From Clostridiaceae bacterium (GTDB taxonomy: Bacteria > Bacillota > Clostridia > Lachnospirales > Lachnospiraceae): a stretch of 49,911 bases of DNA. The position numbers and the translations under genes were made by a program. Below are positions 7,858 to 17,868 of this stretch, piece after piece; within the stretch, counting starts at the first letter, position 1, and each line of letters opens with the position of its first letter. The notes beneath the pieces were generated by a model that worked only from the letters and a program-made list of their open reading frames with translations, was not told the DNA's origin and did no database searches. Location of the stretch: positions 1-49,911 of the forward strand of contig CABIXM010000026.1 of assembly GCA_902362725.1 (NCBI GenBank), read 5' to 3'.

Positions 7858-9906
7858 TTAAAATTCTCCTTCCTCATGCAGCTTGTCGATGGTGTGTTTT
7901 ACGATTTCCAGCGCTTCCTCCATGCCGCAGTCCAGCTGGGCTCCGGCCATATTCAGATGGCCGCCGCCGCCCATACGCTCTGCCAGAAGCTGCACATTCA
8001 CTTCATCAATGGAACGCGCGCTGACAAAGGTCTTATGCTGATAATCCGTCAGCACCACCGAAGCCCGGACGCCGTTGATATCCAGCAGCTCATTGGCTGC
8101 CTGGGCTCCCACAATGGTGGGGCTCTCCAGATTCTCATTGGGACAGATGGCAATGGCAAAGCCGTGATACAGCTCCGCGTGGCGCACCGCTTCGGCCCGC
8201 GCCTTGTATTCCGTCATGTCATTGCGGAACATCTTGCGGACACGGGTTACGTCCGCTCCGCACCGGCGCAGGAACGCCGCGGCCTCGAAGGTCCGCACGC
8301 CCGTCTTGCTGGTGAAATTGTTGGTGTCAATGATAATGCCACCGTAGAGACAGTCTGCCTCCACCGCCTTAATCTTCAATCCCTCGTCAAAATACTGCAG
8401 AATCTCCGCTACCATCTCGCAGGCGGAAGACGCATAGGGCTCGATATAGGAAAGCACCGCATTTTCAATCTGCTCATTGGTCTGACGATGATGGTCAAGC
8501 ACCACGATGGTAGGCGTCCGGGACAGAAGCTCCGGGCACTCCGTATAGCTGGGCCGATTCGTATCTACTACCACCAGTACCGTATTCCGGTCAATCATCT
8601 CGATGGCCTGCTCGCTGCTCAGGAACATGTCCGGCTCATAGACCGGATTATCCTCAAAGCAGGCCTTCATAGGCCGCACCGAAGTGGTCACCTCATTCAT
8701 TACCACATAAGCGCGCTTACCCAGCACCTTGGCTGCCCGGTAGATACCGATGGCCGCGCCGAAGGAATCCGCGTCCGTCTGGCGGTGTCCCATTACCATT
8801 ACCTTATCCCGGCTCTCGATAAACTCCCGGAGAGCGTGGGCCTTGACCCGGGCCTTGACCCTTGTGGTTTTCTCTACCTGCTGGGTCTTTCCGCCAAAAT
8901 ATGAGATCTTCTCGCCCTCCCGGATAACGACCTGATCGCCGCCGCGGGCCAGGGCCAGATCGATGGCGATCCGGGCAAACTCATAATTTTCCGCAAAGGT
9001 TTTTCCCGCGCAGCCAAAGCCCATGCTCAGGGTAACCGCCATTTCATTGCCGATATTGACAGTCTTGACATCCTGAAGAAGCTCAAACTTATTCTCCCGC
9101 ATTACCGGAAGATCCTTCTCCTGGATAGCCACAAAATACTTATCCTTCTCTATGCTCTTTACGATACCGCCGAAGGACGAGATATACTTGTTGATCTTTC
9201 GGTCAACCAATGCCACCAGAAGGGATCGGCGGACCTCCTCGACCGTGTCCAGGGCCTCGTCATAGTTATCCAGATAGATCAATCCGGCCACCAGACGCTG
9301 CTCCTTGTTCATGCGGATATAATGGTTCATCTCCGTCTCATCAAAGAGATATACGGCGATCAGGAAGCTGTCGTCCTCCTCCACCTCCACAAAGGTATTG
9401 TCCTCCATGATGTGATCCATATATACCCGGCGCACATCTGCCCGGTAATCCCGCTCCTCCGAGGAAAACCGCACGATCCGTGTGTCCTCGAAATCATCCT
9501 CCGGAAGCAAATCCACGGTGAAATCCGGGAAGAAATAGCTGATGGATTTCCGCAGATTCTTTTTGCCCTTCTCGCTGGCCGTAAAAAACGCGCTGTTGGC
9601 CCACAGCACTCTTCCGTCCTCATCCAGCAGGGCGTAGGGTATGGCCAGCTCCTTTAAAAGCTTCCGCTGTACCTGTCCGTACTGGGTCGCGAAGGACACC
9701 AGCTCGCCGTAGATCTGCGCCCGGTTCTGTACATACAGCCCCATAACCACTGCAATATACACCAGCACAAAGGCGCTCATAACCACACCGGCCTTCACCG
9801 ATATGGGGTACATACAGAGATTCATCACCAGAAGCAGAATACTCATCAGAATCGGCCACTGCACGTACCGTTTCAATCGGCCCTTTAAATGAACCTTTCT
9901 TTTCAT
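7858..9906 (-). CDS. gdpP: Cyclic-di-AMP phosphodiesterase GdpP
   Basis: Hydrolyses c-di-AMP to pApA and so sets turgor, potassium and wall homeostasis. Order of domains: two membrane helices (about 10-55), a degenerate PAS domain (about 60-140), a degenerate GGDEF domain (about 165-300), then DHH ([36 protein letters not shown]) and DHHA1 ending in [11 protein letters not shown]. All metal ligands of the DHH core seem present. The start at MKRKVHLKG (682 aa) is chosen since GAGGGG lies 7 bases upstream; an ATG six codons earlier is possible. It heads the operon with rplI and dnaB. Confidence 0.96.
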   Translation of the reverse strand: MKRKVHLKGRLKRYVQWPILMSILLLVMNLCMYPISVKAGVVMSAFVLVYIAVVMGLYVQNRAQIYGELVSFATQYGQVQRKLLKELAIPYALLDEDGRVLWANSAFFTASEKGKKNLRKSISYFFPDFTVDLLPEDDFEDTRIVRFSSEERDYRADVRRVYMDHIMEDNTFVEVEEDDSFLIAVYLFDETEMNHYIRMNKEQRLVAGLIYLDNYDEALDTVEEVRRSLLVALVDRKINKYISSFGGIVKSIEKDKYFVAIQEKDLPVMRENKFELLQDVKTVNIGNEMAVTLSMGFGCAGKTFAENYEFARIAIDLALARGGDQVVIREGEKISYFGGKTQQVEKTTRVKARVKAHALREFIESRDKVMVMGHRQTDADSFGAAIGIYRAAKVLGKRAYVVMNEVTTSVRPMKACFEDNPVYEPDMFLSSEQAIEMIDRNTVLVVVDTNRPSYTECPELLSRTPTIVVLDHHRQTNEQIENAVLSYIEPYASSACEMVAEILQYFDEGLKIKAVEADCLYGGIIIDTNNFTSKTGVRTFEAAAFLRRCGADVTRVRKMFRNDMTEYKARAEAVRHAELYHGFAIAICPNENLESPTIVGAQAANELLDINGVRASVVLTDYQHKTFVSARSIDEVNVQLLAERMGGGGHLNMAGAQLDCGMEEALEIVKHTIDKLHEEGEF

Positions 9907-9958
9907 TTTTGTCCCCTCTATCATTCTTTTTCATCTTTGACTGCTACTTAATATTCCT

Positions 9959-9988
9959 ATTATAGCACAAGCATCCCCTGTATTACAA
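9959..9988 (-). promoter_or_regulatory. Promoter of gdpP-rplI-dnaB
   Basis: TTGTAA (9983-9988), 18 bp, TATAAT (9959-9964) on the minus strand, about 45 bases before the gdpP start. Confidence 0.65.
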
Positions 9989-10005
9989 TTAAAACAACTC
10001 AGAAA

Positions 10006-10035
10006 CGCCGCCGAATCCTCCCGGACTCGGCGGCG
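10006..10035 (-). terminator. Terminator of the arabinose operon
   Basis: A GC-rich 9-bp stem CGCCGCCGA/TCGGCGGCG with a T-rich tail on the minus strand, about 50 bases past araA. Confidence 0.75.
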
Positions 10036-10085
10036 TCTCCTGCAATATGGGTTCTAATCGTATTGCCAGTTATAGTATTATTATC

Positions 10086-11525
10086 TTATTTCACGAAAAA
10101 TTTCTGAAGGTCTGCCTCTGTGGTGTCCTCGCCGATAGTGACAAGCTCAGTGCCGGTCAGACGTGCAAACATGGCGATATCGTCTCTGGTCAGGGCGGTG
10201 GATACTACGGAGTGGTGAGCGCCACCTGCGTAGCACCATGCTGCGGTGCCGATAGCAAAGTTCGGTTTATGACGATACATAATTCTGGCTACCGGCAGCT
10301 TCGGCATGGGTTTCGGCTGTTTTACCAGTTCGATGTCCGCGCAGATGATGCGGAAGTGGTCGCCCATATCTACCATGGTTACCTGGATTCCGTCTCCGGT
10401 TACGCCGTCAAAGATCAGTCTTGCAGGATCCTCTTTACCACCGATGCCAAGGGGGATTACGTCAATCTCGGGCTTGGTAGCCGCGAATGCCACCGGAACC
10501 TCCAGCATATGGGAAGCCAGCTCAAGCTCCTGTCCCTCTGTCAGGTCGTAGGTATAGTCCTCGATGAAACCGGTAGCGCCCTCGCGTCCCTTTGCCATCT
10601 CCATCAGAACCGCGCCGAAGGCTGCGATCTTATAGTCTCCCTCGGGGCCGAAGCCGATGCCCTTGTCCATCAGGTTCTGCGCGGCTATACCCGGAAGCTG
10701 CTTCAGGCCATGCAGATCCTGGAAGGTATCTGCAAATGCGCCGATGCCGTTCTCTTTCAGGAACTTCTCGAAGCCAACTTCGTATTTTGCCTGCTCACGG
10801 ACTGCATCGATGCGGTCTGTCTTCATCGTATACTTATCGGTATACTCCTTCATCTTCGCGTCGATTTCTTCCTCAGTTACCTCGTTGATGATGTCTACCA
10901 CATCGCCCAGCGCATAGTAGTTGCACTCCCAGCCGTACTTGATCTGGCTTTCTACACGGTCGCCGTCTGTAACTGCCACATGTCTCATGTTGTTACCGAA
11001 GGAAGCTACCTTCAGGGACTTGGAATAGGAAATAGCCTTTGCTACCTGCGCGAATTTCTTAATCTTCGCTACTACGTCGTCATGCTTATAATATCCTGCC
11101 ACTACTTCGTGCGGGATGCCCATTCTGGCTACGATGAAGCCGAACTCGCGGTCGCCGTGGGCTGCCTGGTTCAGGTTCATGAAGTCCATGTCGATCTCAT
11201 CATACGGAAGCTTCTCATTGGCCTGAGTATGCAGGTGAAGCATGGGCTTTCTAAGTTCCTGCAGGCCCTTGATCCACATCTTGGCCGGGGAGAAGGTGTG
11301 CATCCATGTAATAACGCCGATGCAGTCATCGTCGCAGGATGCTTTGCGCATATCCTCAATACAGATCTCGGAAGTCTCTACGGTCGGAAGCACTTCCACT
11401 GCCGCAATTCCTTCCAGCTTTTCATTCAGGAACTCTGCCATCTCGCGGGCGTCTGCCGCCACCTGCTTCAGGCACTCTTCGCCGTACAGATCCTGAGATC
11501 CTACTACAAAATACAGTTTTTTCAT
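10086..11525 (-). CDS. araA: L-arabinose isomerase
   Basis: Interconverts L-arabinose and L-ribulose, the first step of arabinose use, with a Mn ion. The 479-aa protein begins MKKLYFVVGSQDLYG, the family start. Metal and catalytic residues can be placed: Glu in GPEGDYK, Glu in GFIEDYTYD, His in SHMLEVP and His in GGAHHS. AGGAGGT lies 7 bases before this ATG; an in-frame ATG 16 codons earlier lacks such a site and is rejected. It is the last gene of the operon. No ribulokinase (AraB) or epimerase (AraD) is present in the window, so the pathway must be finished by genes elsewhere. Confidence 0.96.
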   Translation of the reverse strand: MKKLYFVVGSQDLYGEECLKQVAADAREMAEFLNEKLEGIAAVEVLPTVETSEICIEDMRKASCDDDCIGVITWMHTFSPAKMWIKGLQELRKPMLHLHTQANEKLPYDEIDMDFMNLNQAAHGDREFGFIVARMGIPHEVVAGYYKHDDVVAKIKKFAQVAKAISYSKSLKVASFGNNMRHVAVTDGDRVESQIKYGWECNYYALGDVVDIINEVTEEEIDAKMKEYTDKYTMKTDRIDAVREQAKYEVGFEKFLKENGIGAFADTFQDLHGLKQLPGIAAQNLMDKGIGFGPEGDYKIAAFGAVLMEMAKGREGATGFIEDYTYDLTEGQELELASHMLEVPVAFAATKPEIDVIPLGIGGKEDPARLIFDGVTGDGIQVTMVDMGDHFRIICADIELVKQPKPMPKLPVARIMYRHKPNFAIGTAAWCYAGGAHHSVVSTALTRDDIAMFARLTGTELVTIGEDTTEADLQKFFVK

Positions 11526-11591
11526 TTTTGTTACCTCCTGGAATAATTTTCCAAAACGTTTGCCAACTTTCATCGTTCCGGCTGCCCGGCT

Positions 11592-12716
11592 TTACGCCTG
11601 GCTGCGTATATCCTTGACCGAATTTCCGTCGTTGAACGTGACCGGAAAACGGTGAGAATAATTTTTGTTCTGCCAGTCCGGATCTCCCATCATACGAAGC
11701 AGATTCCGGGCTGTAACACGTCCCAGATTATACTTGGGATGAACGACTGATAAGATCTTCACATCCACGTTCTGGGCCAGCTCCGCGTCATCGAAAGAAA
11801 TCAGTGAGATATCCTCCGGCACCTTCAGGCCCCTGTCCTCCAGGAATTCCATATAGTGCTCGGCCACCTCGTCGTTATAGAGAATCATCGCTGTGCAGTC
11901 CTTGGTTCTGCGGTACATCCGCATCAGCCCCTTCTTGCTCAGCTTCTCCTCCATATCCTTGGTGGAGTACCACCGAATCCAGTCATCGTCAAATTTGACG
12001 CCATAATCCGACAGGCATTCGATAAAGCCCTTGTAGCGCTCCATCCCCTGCATATCGTCGTATTTGAAAATACCTCCGATTCTCCGGTGGCCGTTCTGAA
12101 TCAGAATCTTCGCGGCCTCGTAGCCCGCCCGGGCGTCCGACATTTCCACGCTGTCAAACTTCTGGTTCGGATAATGATTATGGATAAACAGAGTCGGTAT
12201 GTTTCTCTTTCGAATCTCATTGTAGAGACGGATATTCGGGTTCGGGAAGCTGGAGCGCGTTCCCTCTATGATGAGGCCGGAAAGGTTGCTGGACAGCAGC
12301 CCTTCCAGGTACATGGCCTCGTCATTCAGGCGGTTTTTCGTCACCGCCACATCGATCTCATAGCCCTTTTCCGTCATGACGGATTCGATTCCGTCGTATA
12401 CTCTCGGGAACAGATAATCGGAAAAATAGCTCAAAATCAGTCCAACCCGCGGCTTTCCCTTATCCTCGTTCTTATTTTCATAAGATACATAGGTTCCGCT
12501 TCCCTTGACGCGGACAATCAGGCCGTCCTCCTCAAGCTGATTCAGCGCAGTCCGCACAGTCTGCCGGGAATATCCGAACTTCTTCTGCAGAATATTTTCC
12601 GAGGGAAATTTGTCTTTGTTTTTGATGACTCCGCTCGTAATCAGCGTTCTGCACCAGTTATATAATTTCTGGTATTTCAGCAAATCCTGGCTGTGCGCAT
12701 TTCCTTTTTTTGACAT
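11592..12716 (-). CDS. araR: AraR-type repressor (GntR HTH + LacI-like sensor)
   Basis: A 374-aa regulator. The N-terminal GntR winged helix covers about residues 12-80 (FPSENILQKKFGYSRQTVRTALNQLEEDGLIVRVKGSGTYV spans the recognition helix). It is followed by a LacI/GalR type periplasmic-binding-like sensor domain (GLILSYFSDYLFPRVYDGIES onward). This fusion is the hallmark of AraR, which releases DNA on binding L-arabinose. It lies inside the operon it would control, between the transporter and araA. A canonical AraR operator was not found with certainty upstream of 17478. Confidence 0.9.
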   Translation of the reverse strand: MSKKGNAHSQDLLKYQKLYNWCRTLITSGVIKNKDKFPSENILQKKFGYSRQTVRTALNQLEEDGLIVRVKGSGTYVSYENKNEDKGKPRVGLILSYFSDYLFPRVYDGIESVMTEKGYEIDVAVTKNRLNDEAMYLEGLLSSNLSGLIIEGTRSSFPNPNIRLYNEIRKRNIPTLFIHNHYPNQKFDSVEMSDARAGYEAAKILIQNGHRRIGGIFKYDDMQGMERYKGFIECLSDYGVKFDDDWIRWYSTKDMEEKLSKKGLMRMYRRTKDCTAMILYNDEVAEHYMEFLEDRGLKVPEDISLISFDDAELAQNVDVKILSVVHPKYNLGRVTARNLLRMMGDPDWQNKNYSHRFPVTFNDGNSVKDIRSQA

Positions 12717-12755
12717 ATCTGTCTCCCGCCCTTTTGTCTCGTATTTCCGTCTTAA

Positions 12756-13727
12756 CTATTTGATAACCTGAAGGGACTGACGATCCGCGAATACAGCTAC
12801 GAATACCAGGAATACGACGCCCTGGATCAGCTGCATCATCTGTGTAGAGAAGCCCATCATGGTCAGTCCGCTATTCAGCACGATGTACAGCAGGGAACCT
12901 ACGATGATATTTTCAAATCTGACCTTCGCGCCGCCGGAGATCGGCATGCCGCCCAGTACCAACGCAATCAGAATCTGTGTCTCCAGCTGATTTCCGCCGG
13001 AGGAGGTTACAGAACCAACCTTGATAACGTTGATGAATGCGGCGAAGCCTGTAATGGCACCTGCCAGTACATAGATGAGGAACTTCATCTTATCTGTACG
13101 GATACCGGAGAACATGGCCGCCTTCTCGCCTGCTCCGATGGCCTTTAAGTAGGTTCCGAACTTGGTGAAACGGAACAGTACAAAGCCGATAACCAGAACC
13201 ACTACCGTACAGGTAACCTTCAGTGCTGTGCTGTCATAGTTGATAAGCAGCGCTGAGCCGGTAACCGGAGCGTTGGTGGTCAGATACTTGATAAAGCCTC
13301 TGAACAGGAACATGGTACAAATAGTTACGATGAATGATTTAATTTTCCGGCATACATAGAAGTATCCGTTGATGGCCCCGATAGCCGCGCCTGCTGCAAT
13401 ACCGCCTACGATAGCCAGCGGGATGCTGATTTTGGACAGCATACATACTACGATGGATGCGATACCCAGGATAGAGCCCTGGGAAAAATCCAGACCGCCC
13501 ATGGTCATGATGAAGAATACGCCTGTTGCCGCGATCATTGTAACATATACCTGAGAAAGTACAAGAGACATGTTGTTCATCATTCTGAAGTTGGTCAGAA
13601 CGTTGAATACCAGGAATACTACAATCAGTCCTGCGATCGGCAGAAGGGCGCGGATCATCGACATCTTTGATAATTTCTTGAGCTGCTGCTCTTTCTGTTC
13701 TGTATTTGTCTTTACTTGATTCTCCAT
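12756..13727 (-). CDS. Sugar ABC transporter permease (RbsC-like), second permease
   Basis: A 323-aa permease of the CUT2 (ribose/galactose/arabinose) class with about 9-10 helices. It carries the family segments TMGGLDFSQGSILGIAS and LGGMPISGGAKVRFENIIVGSLLYIVLNSGLTMMG. GGAGG is 5 bases before ATG. It pairs with the permease at 15256-16203 to form a heterodimeric membrane channel, unlike the RbsC homodimer. The context with AraA and AraR points to arabinose as substrate. Confidence 0.92.
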   Translation of the reverse strand: MENQVKTNTEQKEQQLKKLSKMSMIRALLPIAGLIVVFLVFNVLTNFRMMNNMSLVLSQVYVTMIAATGVFFIMTMGGLDFSQGSILGIASIVVCMLSKISIPLAIVGGIAAGAAIGAINGYFYVCRKIKSFIVTICTMFLFRGFIKYLTTNAPVTGSALLINYDSTALKVTCTVVVLVIGFVLFRFTKFGTYLKAIGAGEKAAMFSGIRTDKMKFLIYVLAGAITGFAAFINVIKVGSVTSSGGNQLETQILIALVLGGMPISGGAKVRFENIIVGSLLYIVLNSGLTMMGFSTQMMQLIQGVVFLVFVAVFADRQSLQVIK

Positions 13728-13737
13728 AACTGCCTCC

Positions 13738-15237
13738 TTATACCATCATCGTAATCAGACTGTTCTCATCCAGCTCCGGACTTCTCTCCAGCTCGCCGCT
13801 GAGCTTTCCGTCCTTCATGATTATGATACGGTCGCACATACCAATCAGCTCCATCAGCTCCTCGGAAATCATGATGATAGACTTTCCGTTCTTTCTCATC
13901 TGATTCATCAGCTGATAGATATCCTGTTTTACTTTAATATCGATTCCTCGTGTGGGGCTGTCCAGCACAACGATGTCGGAATCCTTTCCAATCCATCTTG
14001 CCAGTACTACCTTCTGCTTGTTGCCGCCGGACAGGTCGGATACGAACTGATCCACATTGACCATCTTGACAGACATCTGCTTCGCGAACTTGTTGGAGAA
14101 TTCCTTCAGCTTCTTGTCGTTCAGCATATGTGCTTTATTGGCCAGGTCGTCCAGAGACGGCAGGCAGATGTTGTCGCCGATACTCTGATTCAGGACTACG
14201 GACTCATTATCACGGTCCTTGGAAGTATACGCGATGCTGTGCTTAATTGCAGTGGGGATATCGTTAATCTCGGTTCCGTCAGCCAGAACGACTTTACCGG
14301 TTCTGTCATAGGAAGCACCGAAAATGGCTTTACCAATTTCGTGCATACCGGATTCAGACAGTCCGCCGAAGCCCAGGATTTCGCCCTTATGCAGGTCGAA
14401 GGATACGTCCTCAATGAGTCCCGGAACCGTCACATCCTTCACAGAAAGAACCACTTCGTCAGATACCTTTTCGCCGTAATCTGCACGATAGTAATCTCCG
14501 CTTACCTCACGGCCTACCATCAGACGTTTCAGGTCGTCCTCATTTACATCTGCGCTCTTTACGGTGTCGATGTAGACGCCGTCACGCAGGATGGTGATGG
14601 TATCGGATTTATCCAGAATCTCCGGAAGGTCATGAGAGATAAAGATGACCGTATTACCGCTCTCGCGAATCCGGTTCATGTGCTTGTACAGCTCCTCACG
14701 TCCTTCCTGGGAAAGGGCTGTGGTGGTCTCATCAATGACTACGATCTTCGGGTCGAAGTAAGTAGCCTTTACAATCTCAACCAGCTTTCTGTCCTCGAAA
14801 TTGTAGTTATCGATGATATCAGAAGCCTTGATTCTGTCGAAGCCATACTTATGAAGAAGCTCGGTAGCCTCTTTGTTCATGGCGTTTGTATTTTTGATTC
14901 CGAAGTGTACGAAGCGGTCCTCGTGACCCAGGAAAATATTTTCCGCTACGGTCAGGCCAGACAGGGTTCCCAGCTCCTGTACGATGATAGATACGCCTTC
15001 TTCATTGGCCTCTACCTGATTCTTCGGATGAATTTCTTTTCCATCCAGTACGAAGGTACCGCTGTCGATGCTGTAGATACCGGTCAGCATATTGGTCAGT
15101 GTGGATTTACCGGATCCGTTCTCGCCAATCAGCGCGTGAACCTCGCCCTTATTTACATTGAAAGATACATTCTGTACCGCCTTCGTAATACCGAAGGACT
15201 TGCAAAGATTTTTAACCTGTAATCTTACTTCACTCAT
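13738..15237 (-). CDS. Sugar ABC transporter ATPase (two-domain, RbsA/AraG-like)
   Basis: A 499-aa protein with two fused nucleotide-binding domains, normal for CUT2 importers. The first has Walker A GENGSGKST and Walker B IVVIDETT, but the usual LSxGQ-type signature is replaced by a NFEDRKLVEIVKA stretch. The second has a degenerate P-loop (GGLSESGMHEIGKAIFG) with an intact signature LSGGNKQKVVLARW and Walker B IVVLDSPTRG. One or both composite ATP sites may thus be asymmetric. It sits between the two permease genes, 10-18 bases from each. Confidence 0.94.
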   Translation of the reverse strand: MSEVRLQVKNLCKSFGITKAVQNVSFNVNKGEVHALIGENGSGKSTLTNMLTGIYSIDSGTFVLDGKEIHPKNQVEANEEGVSIIVQELGTLSGLTVAENIFLGHEDRFVHFGIKNTNAMNKEATELLHKYGFDRIKASDIIDNYNFEDRKLVEIVKATYFDPKIVVIDETTTALSQEGREELYKHMNRIRESGNTVIFISHDLPEILDKSDTITILRDGVYIDTVKSADVNEDDLKRLMVGREVSGDYYRADYGEKVSDEVVLSVKDVTVPGLIEDVSFDLHKGEILGFGGLSESGMHEIGKAIFGASYDRTGKVVLADGTEINDIPTAIKHSIAYTSKDRDNESVVLNQSIGDNICLPSLDDLANKAHMLNDKKLKEFSNKFAKQMSVKMVNVDQFVSDLSGGNKQKVVLARWIGKDSDIVVLDSPTRGIDIKVKQDIYQLMNQMRKNGKSIIMISEELMELIGMCDRIIIMKDGKLSGELERSPELDENSLITMMV

Positions 15238-15255
15238 TGCATTCTCCTCCTTCGA

Positions 15256-16203
15256 TTACTTCACGATTTCGCCCTTGGTCACCTTGGTGGTCAGGGTAAT
15301 GATAATCAGCAGTGCCAGACCGGTGATAACGTCCTGGATAGCGGTCGGAGCTCCCAGAGCGATAAAGCCGAAGAAAATAATGTTGATGACAAACTCACCA
15401 ATGACAATGGCCTGCAGCGGCATACCGTATTTCTTAAATGCCAGACCGAAGAAGCAGCCCATGGTCGGTACAAAGTTACGGCTCATGGATGCCATACCGG
15501 TTACAGCTACCATGGAAGATCCATAGCTGATGGTCAGGATTGCCATCACGCCCAGGAACGCGCCGCTCAGGATAAATGCCAGAACTTTGTATTTATTTAC
15601 ATCGATACCCATGTTTTTGGCAACAAACTCGTTGCTTCCGATGGCGTATGTATAAGTTCCGATTTTCGTGTAGTTCAGGAAGATGTACGCTGCCACACAG
15701 GCCAGAACAGCCAGGATAATGTCGCCCGGCATCTGTCCGAACATACGAAGGTTTGCCGGAAGGGTCTGCTCCACGCCGCCTGCGATGTAGTTGGCGACGG
15801 ACTCATAGATCAGAGCCAGACCGGTGGTAACAATCATGGACGGAATACGGAGCTTTACATAGAAGATACCGTTCAGCACGCCTACGATAGCGCCGCAGAT
15901 GATACAGCCTGCAATCAGGCCCACATAACCCAGATTAAACTTTGTCGCAAATACGCATCCCACAATAGCGGAAAGCATGATGTTCGCTCCGATAGAGAAG
16001 TCGAACATACCCATTACCATTACAAAATAGAATCCCACCGCGCCCACGGTCGCAATCAGGCTGGCCTGGAAATAGTTCAGCATGTTGGCTGCGGAACCGA
16101 AGTTATGCGGTGACAGTACTTTAAAGATACCCCAGGAAAGTACGACCAGACCCAACAGAATCAGATAACCCTTTGTACTTCCCGACAGCTTTTTAGAACC
16201 CAT
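15256..16203 (-). CDS. Sugar ABC transporter permease (RbsC-like), first permease
   Basis: A 315-aa CUT2 permease with about 10 helices. It shows the family MGMFDFSIGANIMLSAIVG motif and ITLTTKVTKGEIVK tail. The start at MGSKKLSG is preferred since GAGGT lies upstream; the in-frame ATG 17 codons earlier falls inside the hairpin that follows the binding-protein gene. It differs clearly from the permease at 12756-13727, so the transporter is probably heteromeric. Confidence 0.92.
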   Translation of the reverse strand: MGSKKLSGSTKGYLILLGLVVLSWGIFKVLSPHNFGSAANMLNYFQASLIATVGAVGFYFVMVMGMFDFSIGANIMLSAIVGCVFATKFNLGYVGLIAGCIICGAIVGVLNGIFYVKLRIPSMIVTTGLALIYESVANYIAGGVEQTLPANLRMFGQMPGDIILAVLACVAAYIFLNYTKIGTYTYAIGSNEFVAKNMGIDVNKYKVLAFILSGAFLGVMAILTISYGSSMVAVTGMASMSRNFVPTMGCFFGLAFKKYGMPLQAIVIGEFVINIIFFGFIALGAPTAIQDVITGLALLIIITLTTKVTKGEIVK

Positions 16204-16230
16204 ACTCTTTACCTCATTTTTTTGATAATA

Positions 16231-16261
16231 GGAGCCGGTATCGCCGCGCGACACCGGCTCC
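16231..16261 (-). other. Intercistronic hairpin after the binding-protein gene
   Basis: GGAGCCGGT..ACCGGCTCC with an inner TCGC/GCGA-like stem and no T run. Its location just after the binding-protein gene, before the first permease, fits an mRNA-protecting or partial-termination hairpin that raises the amount of binding protein over membrane parts. Confidence 0.6.
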
Positions 16262-16284
16262 TACAAACTCTAAGCCCTTAGAAT

Positions 16285-17478
16285 TTATTTGCCTGCACGT
16301 GCTGCTGCATCCTCGATAGATACCTTAGCAGCTGCTTCCTTCAGTCCTGCCAGATCCAGCTCAGACATAGCTACAAGCTCTTCGTCTGTGTACGGAAGCT
16401 GGTCTACGAAGTACTGCTCGTATGCCTTGTAGTCATCTGCAGATGATACATACAGGTACGGGAACGGAACGTCCTCAAACTTGCCTGCGAAATCTGTGTA
16501 GTTACCCTTGATTGCGTTGTAAACCATCATGAACGCGATAAGCGGGTCGCAGTAATGTCCGCCGGACTCACCAGCCATGGAACCGTTCTCAAGTCTCTCT
16601 CCCAGGTCCGGAAGGAAGTCTGTGGATACGATGTCGATGTCCTGAGTCTTGCCTGCACGCTCTACAGCTGCGATTGCACCCTGAAGCGGGTCTCCGCCGC
16701 CGCCTGCCGGAATCAGTGCATCCAGGTTCGGGTCTGCTGCCATCAGAGCCTCTGCTGCCTTGGAACCGCCCTCAGAGGTTGTTCCTGCGTACTGCGGCTC
16801 AGACAGGGTAGCCTTGTCATCCGGGTTCGCCTCGTTCCATTTCTCAACGCCTGCTTTGTAGCCTTCCCATCTTCCAAGCCAGGTTGCATCTCCCTGCTCC
16901 CAGCCAATCAGACCGATGTTTCTGTCGCCCTTCTCAAGAAGGATATTTACCAGTTCTTCACCGTTGGCCGGCTCGTCCTCGTGAACTGCGCCAATGTAGT
17001 AAGCGGAGTCCGTAGCCATCTGGTAGATGTCTGCGCTGTTGTCCTTGCTGATGACACGGAAGAACTGTGCCAGATATACTTTGTTATCGTTACAGGTCTT
17101 GATTGCGGAGGTCATCTCTGTATCAGAAGAGTTGCAGATGATGATACCCTGGCAGCCTGCTGCTACCAGCTGCTCTACAGAAGCTGTAACCTTCTCGGAT
17201 ACATGTCCCTGGTCAACATACTGTACCTGAACGCCCAGTGCCTTTGCTGCCTCGTCCAGAATCAGCTTACACTGGGAACCGAGTACGTCAGTAGAGGACC
17301 AGATGGAAACGCCGATCTTGATGTCCTTGTTGTCTGTTGCCGCTGCCGGAGTCTCAGTTGCTGCTGAGCTGGAGCTGTCTGCTGTTGTAGTGTCCTTGGA
17401 ACCGCCGCAGGCTGTCATTCCCAGAACCATGGTTGCTGCCAGTGCTGTGGCAGTCACTTTTTTAAAAAGCTTGTTCAT
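16285..17478 (-). CDS. Sugar-binding lipoprotein of the ABC transporter
   Basis: A 397-aa secreted lipoprotein. The signal peptide ends in a lipobox LGMTAC with the lipidated Cys at residue 23. A Ser/Thr/Ala-rich linker precedes a type I periplasmic-binding fold (IKIGVSIWSSTDVLGSQ through the AGGGGDPLQGAIAAVERAG segment). It captures the sugar at the cell surface for the two permeases. It is the first gene of the operon; the context makes arabinose, or an arabinose-related pentose, the likely ligand. Confidence 0.92.
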   Translation of the reverse strand: MNKLFKKVTATALAATMVLGMTACGGSKDTTTADSSSSAATETPAAATDNKDIKIGVSIWSSTDVLGSQCKLILDEAAKALGVQVQYVDQGHVSEKVTASVEQLVAAGCQGIIICNSSDTEMTSAIKTCNDNKVYLAQFFRVISKDNSADIYQMATDSAYYIGAVHEDEPANGEELVNILLEKGDRNIGLIGWEQGDATWLGRWEGYKAGVEKWNEANPDDKATLSEPQYAGTTSEGGSKAAEALMAADPNLDALIPAGGGGDPLQGAIAAVERAGKTQDIDIVSTDFLPDLGERLENGSMAGESGGHYCDPLIAFMMVYNAIKGNYTDFAGKFEDVPFPYLYVSSADDYKAYEQYFVDQLPYTDEELVAMSELDLAGLKEAAAKVSIEDAAARAGK

Positions 17479-17541
17479 GTTTTTTCCTCCCTGTTTTGTT
17501 TTTTCCTTTTGGGTTATGTCCGTAACCTTGTTGATGACTTT

Positions 17542-17570
17542 ATTATATGCAGGCTGTCAAAAACTTGCAA
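17542..17570 (-). promoter_or_regulatory. Promoter of the arabinose operon
   Basis: TTGCAA (17565-17570), 17 bp, TATAAT (17542-17547) on the minus strand, about 65 bases before the binding-protein start. No clear AraR or CcpA box could be fixed by eye. Confidence 0.65.
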
Positions 17571-17868
17571 TAGAATACAGCAAAATAAATTTTCTAAGTT
17601 GTATTGTTTTAACCGTTTTATCTTGTTGTTTTTTAACATTCATCCGTAACACATGGTTATATTAGCCAATTTATCTCTCCCTTTCCCGTGCTTTCCCTCG
17701 TCATTTTGTGACTTTTTACCATTTCTCAGCTATGTTTGTTGCATTTTTAACACTATTTATAGTACAGCTTTATCTATGCTATAACCTGTATTAATTTTGT
17801 CTCTTTTTGTCTTTTCACAAATACAATCTGTATTTTTTGCCTTTCTACCTAATTTACAATATAAGAAA
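17571..17868. other. AT-rich intergenic region upstream of the arabinose promoter
   Basis: About 300 bases of AT-rich sequence without a gene. It may hold operator sites, since it separates the promoter from the family M element behind the helicase gene. Confidence 0.4.
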
